Below, one piece after another: positions 1-6,213 of a DNA stretch of 6,503 bases; position 1 is the stretch's first letter, and every line of letters begins with the position of its first letter. Made by a program: the position numbers and the translations under genes. The stretch is from Sphaerochaeta sp. (lineage in GTDB: Bacteria; Spirochaetota; Spirochaetia; Sphaerochaetales; Sphaerochaetaceae), in assembly GCA_003456855.1 (NCBI GenBank), contig DMOO01000003.1, positions 1-6,503 on the forward strand, in the 5' to 3' direction. The notes beneath the pieces were generated by a model. It was not told the origin of the DNA. It made no database searches and worked only from the letters and a program-made list of their open reading frames with translations.

Positions 1-311
1 CCGTGTATGACATCGAGGTCTCCTTCAGTGACGACAACTGGACTGTTGAGCTTCCATATCTCGGCTACTCATACCAGGTCAGCCTTGTTGCAAAGAATGA
101 GGAATCCGAGACTTCGATCTGCAAGAGCTCCATCGTCACTACAACAAAGAGATGGCTTGCCGACCATCCTGAGGAGCTCAGGGACGATGTCGTCTTCAGA
201 AAGATCTTCTCATCCCTTGTCAGCAACGGTGGAATCGTGTCTGCCAACAGACAGGTCCAGGATCTCATTGATCAGCTGTCAGTTGAAAATTCAGGGGAGG
301 TCGCCAGATGA
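1..311 (+). CDS. DUF4912-like protein, C-terminal end (5' truncated by window)
   Basis: The reading frame is open from the window edge (first full codon at base 3) to TGA at 309-311. The GTG at base 3 is probably an internal valine, so only about 102 C-terminal residues are visible. The segment with W13, LPYLGYSYQVSL (residues 17-28) and a later SSIVTTTKR resembles the second half of a DUF4912 domain, whose usual pattern is a Trp, then an aromatic/Gly-Tyr strand, then a Ser/Asn-x-Val-x-Thr-Pro-Arg-like end. The family has no assigned biochemical function; it often occurs in spirochaetes next to GH57 alpha-glucan enzymes, which I recall rather than checked. The last 50 residues are polar and probably helical. 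The stop overlaps the next start as ATGA, so the two genes are almost certainly translated together, which points to a role in glycogen or maltodextrin metabolism. The domain call is moderate because the N-terminal half is missing. Confidence 0.65.
   Translation, partial: VYDIEVSFSDDNWTVELPYLGYSYQVSLVAKNEESETSICKSSIVTTTKRWLADHPEELRDDVVFRKIFSSLVSNGGIVSANRQVQDLIDQLSVENSGEVAR
294..300 (+). promoter_or_regulatory. Shine-Dalgarno site for the GH57 gene
   Basis: GGGGAGG lies inside the 3' end of the DUF4912-like gene, seven bases before ATG 308. It is the strongest ribosome-binding site in the window and supports the ATG at 308 over the adjacent in-frame ATG at 311. Because it sits in coding sequence just before an ATGA stop/start overlap, reinitiation and direct initiation could both feed the GH57 gene. 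Confidence 0.75.
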
Positions 312-1942
312 TGAACAGACTCAATTTCATATTCAATGCGCATCTTCCGTTTGTAAGACATCCGGAATATCCGAAGTTCCTGGAGGAGGATTGGCTCTAC
401 GAGGCCATGAATGAGTCCTATATCCCTCTTTTGAGGATGATGTTCAAGCTCCGCAGGGACGAGATCCCCTTCAAGCTCACTTTCTCACTCAGTCCGACAC
501 TTTGCTCGATGCTCGCCGATGAGCTTCTCAACGAGAGGTTCCTGGCATATCTTGATGAGCATATAGAGCTTGGAGACAAGGAGGTTGAGCGCCTCAAGGA
601 CGACAATGAGAAGAGGGCCCTTGCATCACACTACAGAGATGAGCTTGTCGCAAACAAGACCTTCTACGTCGACGAATGCCAGGGAATGATCCTCAACGCC
701 TTCAACCAGCTCTCGAATGCCGGTCTGCTAGAGCTTGCAACCACTGCTGCGACACATGCCTTCCTGCCTGCCTACAAGGACTATCCTCTTGCTGTCAACG
801 CACAGATAGAGACAGGTGTCCTTGAGCACAACAGATTCTTTGACAGGATGTCAGATGGTTTCTGGCTCCCGGAATGCGGATACTATCCTGGGCTTGAGAA
901 CATTCTCAAGCGCCATAACATCAGCTGGATATCCCTCAGCGGCCAGGCAATAGCCCTTTCTCCTGACAAGCCTGAGCGTGGCTCCTACAGCCCGGTCAAG
1001 TGTCCGAACGGGCTGTACTGCTTTGTCCGTGACGAGAATCTTTCAAGTCTGGTCTGGTCTTCATCCGAAGGCTATCCTACAGACTACAACTACAGAGACT
1101 TCTACAGGGACATCGGCTTTGACCTTCCTATGGATTACATCCGTCCTTACGTCCATGAGCCGGAGGTCCGTTCATTCACTGGCTTCAAGTACTATGCTGT
1201 TACGGACAGGACTGCAGACAAGAAGGTCTACAACCTGAAGGTTGCAGAGGAGATTGTCCAGATGAACGCAAAGAACTTCCTCTATAATGTAAGGAAGAGG
1301 ACAATGAATCTGAAGGATGTCCTTGACATGGATCCTGTATACACCATCAGCTTCGATGCCGAGCTCTTCGGCCACTGGTGGTATGAGGGAGTCAAGTGGC
1401 TTGATGCAGTCATCAGACTTTCAGCGAAGGACGATGACATGCAGCTTATATGCCCTGTTGATTTCATCAGAGAGGGATTTGAGGTCCAGACTCTTCGTCC
1501 GTCAGCATCAAGCTGGGGAGAGATGGGATACAATGCTGTCTGGGTTGACAGTTCAAGCAACGCCTGGCTCTACAGACATACATTCAAGGCAATCGAGAGA
1601 ATGACTGAACTTGCCGAGCGTTTCCCGGATCAGAAGAGCCTCAAGCAGCGCTTCCTCAACCAGGCTGCACGTGAGACCCTTCTTCTCATGGCGAGCGACT
1701 GGCCGTTCATCATACACAACAAGACAAGTGCGGAGTATGCACTCAAGAGAGTGGAAGGCCATATCGAGAACCTTAACCTTGTCTACGACAACATGTGCAA
1801 GAACGCAGTGAACACTGAGTGGCTGGTCAAGGCAGAGAAGAGGAACAACCTCTTCAAGCATCTGGACTACAACATCATGAACTCCTCTCACATGGAGGAG
1901 CCAAGCCCGATCTTCACAACGGATTTCACACAAGAGAACTGA
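308..1942 (+). CDS. GH57 family alpha-1,4-glucan branching enzyme / amylase (DUF1957-type)
   Basis: This 544-residue protein has no signal peptide or membrane segment, so it should act in the cytoplasm on glycogen-like alpha-glucans. Its length matches short GH57 branching enzymes and Thermotoga AmyC (about 520-530 residues) rather than the longer archaeal forms with helix-hairpin-helix tails. Visible GH57 signatures are N-A-H-L-P-F-V-R-H-P-E at 10-20, ATH at 148-150, the nucleophile block WLPECGYYPG at 186-195 (Glu189), the acid/base block SFDAELFGHWW at 348-358 (Asp350), SSWGEMGY at 401-408, and Trp412. Residues from about 430 form the helical DUF1957-like C-terminal domain. The gene starts inside the stop of the DUF4912-like gene and ends one base before the GH13 gene, implying one operon. 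Oddities are Asn10 where characterised relatives have His, and an apparently short loop between Glu189 and the VWSS segment at 249-252. Family assignment is firm. Whether it branches glycogen or mainly hydrolyses it cannot be settled from sequence, because both activities occur among close relatives. Confidence 0.93.
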   Translation: MMNRLNFIFNAHLPFVRHPEYPKFLEEDWLYEAMNESYIPLLRMMFKLRRDEIPFKLTFSLSPTLCSMLADELLNERFLAYLDEHIELGDKEVERLKDDNEKRALASHYRDELVANKTFYVDECQGMILNAFNQLSNAGLLELATTAATHAFLPAYKDYPLAVNAQIETGVLEHNRFFDRMSDGFWLPECGYYPGLENILKRHNISWISLSGQAIALSPDKPERGSYSPVKCPNGLYCFVRDENLSSLVWSSSEGYPTDYNYRDFYRDIGFDLPMDYIRPYVHEPEVRSFTGFKYYAVTDRTADKKVYNLKVAEEIVQMNAKNFLYNVRKRTMNLKDVLDMDPVYTISFDAELFGHWWYEGVKWLDAVIRLSAKDDDMQLICPVDFIREGFEVQTLRPSASSWGEMGYNAVWVDSSSNAWLYRHTFKAIERMTELAERFPDQKSLKQRFLNQAARETLLLMASDWPFIIHNKTSAEYALKRVEGHIENLNLVYDNMCKNAVNTEWLVKAEKRNNLFKHLDYNIMNSSHMEEPSPIFTTDFTQEN

Positions 1943-1943
1943 G

Positions 1944-3752
1944 ATGGAAATTCTTAAATCAGGTATAAGCAACCTGTATACAAGACCTCTTTACCCGCAT
2001 CGTGGTGAAGAGGTCTTTCTTCGTGCACTGGCTGATCCAAGCAGGGTGAAGTGGGTCAGAATCACCGTGATCGACCATGACAACCTCTCTAGATATGGCA
2101 TGTCAAAATTGTCTAATGATGGTACATATGATGTCTATGAGGCAAGAATATTAGCCAATGACAATGAATTGCGATATTGGTTTGAAGGTCAACTGAATGA
2201 TGGCAGTGACTTCTATCTTACAAAGAGAGGAGTATCAGACTTTCTCTGCGCATGGGAGGATGCCTTTGTTCTGAAGGTTGATCTTGACGTTCCGTCATGG
2301 ACCTCTTCCTCAATCTGCTATCAGATATTCCCTGACCGTTTCTGCAATGGAGACCCATCGATAGGGGCCAGAAGAGGGGACTACGAATTCGATGGCCATC
2401 CGATCACGGAGATGGCCTGGGACGACAAGCCTCTCCAGTATCTTGAGGGCTTCTGTCTAGACTTCTACAACGGGGACCTCGCAGGCATAGCATCCAAGGT
2501 GGACTATCTGAAGTCCCTTGGGGTGAGTGCCGTCTATCTGAACCCCATAGGCTGCAGCAGGACGACCCATAGATATGACTGCATCGACTACTTCCACATC
2601 GACCCCAAACTCGGTGGTGACGAGGGCTACATCAAGATGATCCGAACCCTCCATGAGGCCGGGATAAGGGTCATAACAGACATATCCATAAACCATACCG
2701 GCATAGACCATCCATGGTTCATAAGCGCAAAGGATGGAGGGCCCGAGAAGGACTTCTACTACAGCAATGGGCGTGGAGGCTTTGACTGCTGGTTCAACGT
2801 CTCGACCCTGCCTCAGCTCAACTATGGCTCAAAGAGCCTGAGGGAGACGGTATATGAGAATGAGGACTCTGTTCTCCAGAAGTTCATCAGAGAACCGTTC
2901 CTTCAGGACGGATGGCGCCTTGATGTGGCCACGAGCGTGGGCAACCATGGGGATGAGCACATGTGCCATGAGATCTGGAGGGATGTCAGAAGGCGGATAA
3001 AGGCAATCAACAGGGATGCCTACATAGTCGGAGAGGACTGGGACGACTCAAGCAGATATCTGACAGGTGACCAGTGGGATGCCACAATGAACTATGTGGG
3101 GTGCTCAAGGCCTCTAAGACGCTGGATGGGGGAGAAGGACAGGTTCTTCTGTGACAACAACAACCGCCCCGGAAAGACGACGGCATATACAGGCAGACAG
3201 CTCTGTGAGCATCTGAGACGTCAGCTTTCGGCCCTTCCAGGGCAGATGGTATATCAGCAGATGAATCTGATTGACAGCCATGACGAGCCAAGGCTCCACT
3301 GCCACAGCTCCATATTCGACCGCAATCTCTACAAGGGTGCTGTGATGATGCAGTTCCTGCTTCCAGGCATGCCTTGCATCTACTACGGTGACGAGATAGG
3401 CATAGAGGGACCTATGGGGACTGTTGAGAACTGCCGCTATCCTATGGTCTGGGATGAGAGCCGCTGGGACATGGATCTCCATGACCTTTATGTCAACCTC
3501 GGAAAGCTGCGAAAGGAATACTCCGAGGCCATCTCTGAAGGGCAGTGGGAGTTCGGCTTCTGCGATGATGAGGTTCTGGAGTTCCGCAGGGTGTCAGAGC
3601 ACCAGAAGGTGGTGCTTGTCATGTACAGAGGCGAGAAACGCCGTGAAATCAACGAGATTGATGTAAGCGGGATGCAAGACTATCTGACAAAGGAAAAGCC
3701 CGAGAGACTGGTTCTAGCTCCTCATTCAAGCAGGGCATTCGTCTCCTGCTGA
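1944..3752 (+). CDS. GH13 cytoplasmic alpha-glucan hydrolase (MalZ / cyclomaltodextrinase-like)
   Basis: A 602-residue alpha-amylase superfamily enzyme without a signal peptide, expected to hydrolyse maltodextrins or cyclodextrins inside the cell. Residues 1 to about 118 form an N-terminal beta-type domain as in GH13_20/21 enzymes. The (beta/alpha)8 barrel starts at SSICYQIFPDRF (122-133). Conserved regions are visible: GVSAVYLNPI (193-202), DISINH (246-251), LPQLN (289-293, region V), GWRLDVAT with nucleophile Asp327, IVGEDW with acid/base Glu364, and DSHDEPR with transition-state Asp447. A C-terminal beta domain follows from about 540. Length, the GEDS-like segment before the nucleophile and CIYYGDEIG (478-486) resemble E. 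coli MalZ (605 residues); LPQLN is intermediate between the MPKLN/LPKLD forms of GH13_20/21. Neopullulanase or cyclomaltodextrinase remain possible. The start is one base after the GH57 stop, with only a weak purine run (AAGAGA) upstream, so translation is probably coupled. Codons 53-92 are distinctly AT-rich, and the 3' end overlaps the opposing gene by 27 bases. Confidence 0.92.
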   Translation: MEILKSGISNLYTRPLYPHRGEEVFLRALADPSRVKWVRITVIDHDNLSRYGMSKLSNDGTYDVYEARILANDNELRYWFEGQLNDGSDFYLTKRGVSDFLCAWEDAFVLKVDLDVPSWTSSSICYQIFPDRFCNGDPSIGARRGDYEFDGHPITEMAWDDKPLQYLEGFCLDFYNGDLAGIASKVDYLKSLGVSAVYLNPIGCSRTTHRYDCIDYFHIDPKLGGDEGYIKMIRTLHEAGIRVITDISINHTGIDHPWFISAKDGGPEKDFYYSNGRGGFDCWFNVSTLPQLNYGSKSLRETVYENEDSVLQKFIREPFLQDGWRLDVATSVGNHGDEHMCHEIWRDVRRRIKAINRDAYIVGEDWDDSSRYLTGDQWDATMNYVGCSRPLRRWMGEKDRFFCDNNNRPGKTTAYTGRQLCEHLRRQLSALPGQMVYQQMNLIDSHDEPRLHCHSSIFDRNLYKGAVMMQFLLPGMPCIYYGDEIGIEGPMGTVENCRYPMVWDESRWDMDLHDLYVNLGKLRKEYSEAISEGQWEFGFCDDEVLEFRRVSEHQKVVLVMYRGEKRREINEIDVSGMQDYLTKEKPERLVLAPHSSRAFVSC

Positions 3753-6179
3753 TGGTATTAGATTCGACTCGGAACAGAGTGTTATGACTTGGATGTCATC
3801 GTTTCCTTCTTCCTTGATGAAGTAGGTGGAGGTGAGTATCTCCTTGTACTTGTTGATGTCTGATTCATCGTCGCCATGGACCCTTCCTGTGAAGGATATC
3901 TTGTCGTCACCTCTTTCATAGGCGGCAATCTGGTTCTCGATCTTGAATGTGTTTCTGAACTCCTCGATGTCATTCTCGCAGAGTGTGGTTGCAATCTCAT
4001 CCAGAAGATCTGTTATGGTTCCGACCCTTGTGTAGTTATGGCTGGTGAAGCTGTCATAGGTCATGGTGTAGTAGCTGTTCTTTGAAAGATTGCCCATGAC
4101 GACTATCGGATATTGCTTGAAAACCGTATCCAGAAGAATCTTCATGGATGGTGACTGGATATGCTCCTTGACCAGCTTCTCCAAAGGAACTGTGGTCGCT
4201 TCTGTTCTGCACTTCTCTAGGAAGTCGGACTCAGGCATAGGCTTTGCGAAGATGAAGCCCTGGATCTGGTTGCAGCCAAGGGCCTTGAGGAATCCGAGCT
4301 GCTCCATCGTCTCGACGCCTTCTGCAACAGAGTTGAGCTGGAGTCTGTGTGCAAGGAAGACGACTGACTCAAGCAGGACTCTCTCCTTTGGATCTGTGCA
4401 GTTGGAGCTGATAAGTGATTTGTCGATCTTCAAGGTGTCGACATCGACGCTTTTGATGAACTCAAGTGAGGAAACTCCGCTTCCGAAGTCATCGACTGCA
4501 ACGGCGAATCCCTGGGCTCTGATGCCTTTGATGAAGGCCTCGATTATGTTAGGCAGATGGATGTATGCAGATTCCGTGATCTCAATCTCGATGAGGGAGT
4601 GGGGGACTCCATAGGAATCCGCGATCTCCTTCAGCCGAGCCTCTATGTTCCTTTCATAGAGGGCGTGCATCCTGGAGAAGTTCACAGAGATTCTGACCTG
4701 TGGGATTCCAAGCTCCTTCTGCTTTGCAAGTGTCTTGCAGCATTCCTCGAACATGTACCAGTCGAGGGCAAGGATGGAGCTGTTCTTCTCAAGCTCCGGC
4801 ACGAACTCTCCCGGAAGGATCACAGTTCCATCATCCTTAACCCATCTTGAGAGTGCCTCGGCTCCGACAAGCTTGTTGGTGGAGGTCTCGTAGAGAGGCT
4901 GGAAGTAAGGCTTGATTTCATGCCTCTTCATTGCCTCACTGATTGCCTGGAAGACTCTGTCCGTGTATGGGCTCGGTTTCTGGTCGAGTGTGATCTCCCC
5001 CTCGGCGATGAATATCTTGCCCTTGAAGACGACACAGTCCTTGGCTCCACGCTTTCCGATGGCAAGCTGGGTCTCTGTCTCTCCAAGAAGCTCCCTGTCA
5101 GAGTTCTTGATCTCAGTTGCAAGTGTACAGCCGATTGTCACTGTGAGGATGTTCCTTGCACTTGCATCATTGCGCTCTATCTTGAGATTCTCAACTGCTT
5201 CCTTTATTTTCAGTGCAGCTCTGACAAGATTCTCTTCTTCGATGTTTGGTGTGAGTACGACGAACTCTCCACCTCCATAGCGGAAGACCATGTCATTTTC
5301 CGAGGTGAACTTCTTTATGGTGTCTCCGACCTTCACGATGGCTTCATCGCCCTTTGCATAGGATTCGGAGTCGTTGTATTTCCTAAGGTCATCGATGTCT
5401 ATGACCATTACACCAAGGGATTCTACATTCTTGTTTGGCAATCCCTCGAAGTATTCTACAAGGGCCCTGCGGTTCAGAGTCTTCGTCTGGAAGTCAACGT
5501 AAGAAGTCTCTGAGAGCTTCTTGATAAGACTTGCGCTTCTCAGGGTTATGGACCTGAACGCCAGATAAGCCAGTGATACGGCAAGGCAGATGATGAGGTT
5601 GCTTGTAATGTTATACGAGCCTGGAGGGCAGAGGAACTGTGGAATCACTGCAGATAGCAGGATCAATGCAATGACGATCGCGCTGTCAACATTGGATATC
5701 AACGGGATGAATGCGCATGCGATGAGCCAGTAGCAAGACAGTGAGACCTGGTTGAATATCTGTCCTGGATACAACTGTGAGAAATCCCTTCCCCTTGCAA
5801 CTTCAAGCATCACCACCGATGCGATGATGAAGACATGGAACAGGAACTGCATCGCCCTGCATTTGGTCGGGGAGTGGAAGGCTTCCTTGCTCTGGTTAAT
5901 GGAATAGATCAGGACGAAGGCCGGGAATACGACCATAAGCAAGGTGGCTATGTAGCCCAATGAGAATCGGGCTACAGAACCTGTGATAATGTACGATATG
6001 AACCAGAAGAGGTTTACGGCAAGGGAGATCAAGGATATGACTTGGACCACAAAGCGGTTATGAGTGAAGACAAACTCGTGCAGGAGGTCCTTGTCCTCTC
6101 TGAACACAGTCTCCAGGTTTATCATTTCAAAGCCTTTTCTGTTGAATGCCTTTATGAATCCAGGTTTATTCTTCTCCAT
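3726..6179 (-). CDS. Membrane GGDEF-EAL protein, degenerate cyclase and apparently intact c-di-GMP phosphodiesterase, with C-terminal PAS-like region
   Basis: An 817-residue inner-membrane signalling protein. Six hydrophobic segments lie at about 44-66, 72-92, 109-127, 147-162, 164-182 and 189-208. A GGDEF domain spans about 225-388, with DIDDLRKYND (261-270) and the signature GGGEF (302-306), where Gly304 replaces the metal-binding Asp/Glu. The inhibitory RxxD site reads SEND (293-296). Cyclase activity is therefore doubtful. The EAL domain (about 405-660) keeps all residues expected for phosphodiesterase action: EAL with Glu441, Asn500, Glu533 of EIT, Asp563-Asp564, Lys584, AEGVET with Glu620/Glu623, and Gln640. 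The usual Tyr in the DDFGTGYSSL loop is Val569. The inferred reaction is hydrolysis of c-di-GMP to pGpG, perhaps modulated by the GGGEF domain binding GTP. Residues about 675-803 are a further module, PAS-like by strand/helix pattern. ATG 6179 is preferred because AGAGGT sits nine bases upstream; Met19 is a weaker alternative. The gene follows pfp by 34 bases. Confidence 0.93.
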   Translation of the reverse strand: MEKNKPGFIKAFNRKGFEMINLETVFREDKDLLHEFVFTHNRFVVQVISLISLAVNLFWFISYIITGSVARFSLGYIATLLMVVFPAFVLIYSINQSKEAFHSPTKCRAMQFLFHVFIIASVVMLEVARGRDFSQLYPGQIFNQVSLSCYWLIACAFIPLISNVDSAIVIALILLSAVIPQFLCPPGSYNITSNLIICLAVSLAYLAFRSITLRSASLIKKLSETSYVDFQTKTLNRRALVEYFEGLPNKNVESLGVMVIDIDDLRKYNDSESYAKGDEAIVKVGDTIKKFTSENDMVFRYGGGEFVVLTPNIEEENLVRAALKIKEAVENLKIERNDASARNILTVTIGCTLATEIKNSDRELLGETETQLAIGKRGAKDCVVFKGKIFIAEGEITLDQKPSPYTDRVFQAISEAMKRHEIKPYFQPLYETSTNKLVGAEALSRWVKDDGTVILPGEFVPELEKNSSILALDWYMFEECCKTLAKQKELGIPQVRISVNFSRMHALYERNIEARLKEIADSYGVPHSLIEIEITESAYIHLPNIIEAFIKGIRAQGFAVAVDDFGSGVSSLEFIKSVDVDTLKIDKSLISSNCTDPKERVLLESVVFLAHRLQLNSVAEGVETMEQLGFLKALGCNQIQGFIFAKPMPESDFLEKCRTEATTVPLEKLVKEHIQSPSMKILLDTVFKQYPIVVMGNLSKNSYYTMTYDSFTSHNYTRVGTITDLLDEIATTLCENDIEEFRNTFKIENQIAAYERGDDKISFTGRVHGDDESDINKYKEILTSTYFIKEEGNDDIQVITLCSESNLIPSAGDECPA
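3729..3750. other. Small inverted repeat centred in the convergent gene overlap
   Basis: AGCAGG (3729-3734) and CCTGCT (3745-3750) form a six-base-pair inverted repeat with a ten-base loop; a G-U pair at 3735/3744 could extend the stem in + strand RNA. The repeat lies inside the 27 bases shared by both reading frames. The outer TCA and TGA are the two stop codons themselves. No T-run follows on either strand, so it is not a typical intrinsic terminator. A role in ending either transcript is only a possibility. Confidence 0.3.
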
Positions 6180-6188
6180 CTCTTGAAT

Positions 6189-6194
6189 ACCTCT
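6189..6194 (-). promoter_or_regulatory. Ribosome-binding site for the GGDEF-EAL gene
   Basis: Read on the - strand this is AGAGGT, nine bases before ATG 6179, within the short gap after pfp. It decides for the upstream start over the in-frame ATG of Met19, which has only AAAGG upstream. The 34-base gap shows no hairpin with a T-run, which fits read-through from pfp. Confidence 0.6.
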
Positions 6195-6213
6195 TTGCCC
6201 AGTTTCCTCTAGC

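Noticed and set aside
7..414. Open + strand frame of 135 codons overlapping the first two genes
   Set aside because: Ser/Arg-rich, motif-free, and in a different frame from both the DUF4912-like and GH57 genes, which account for the region.
1553..1972. Open - strand frame of 139 codons across the GH57/GH13 junction
   Set aside because: No family resemblance and no convincing ribosome-binding site; both overlapping + strand genes are strong, so it is a shadow.
3680..3725. Possible intrinsic terminator for the - strand gene, using a T-rich stretch (GGGCTTTTCC on the - strand)
   Set aside because: I could not find a stable GC-rich stem immediately before the T-rich run; the sequence also codes for the GH13 C-terminus.
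4090..4614. Open + strand frame of 174 codons antisense to the EAL domain
   Set aside because: It is rich in Ser, Thr and Met without domain pattern, and the opposite strand carries intact EAL catalytic motifs.
4920..5513. Open + strand frame of 197 codons antisense to the GGDEF domain
   Set aside because: It lies wholly opposite a well-supported domain, shows no recognisable motif and has a Cys/Leu/Asp-rich composition expected from a mirrored coding frame.
6180..6213. Promoter or terminator in the 34-base gap between pfp and the GGDEF-EAL gene
   Set aside because: Only a ribosome-binding site is visible; there is no hairpin with a T-run and no convincing -35/-10 pair.
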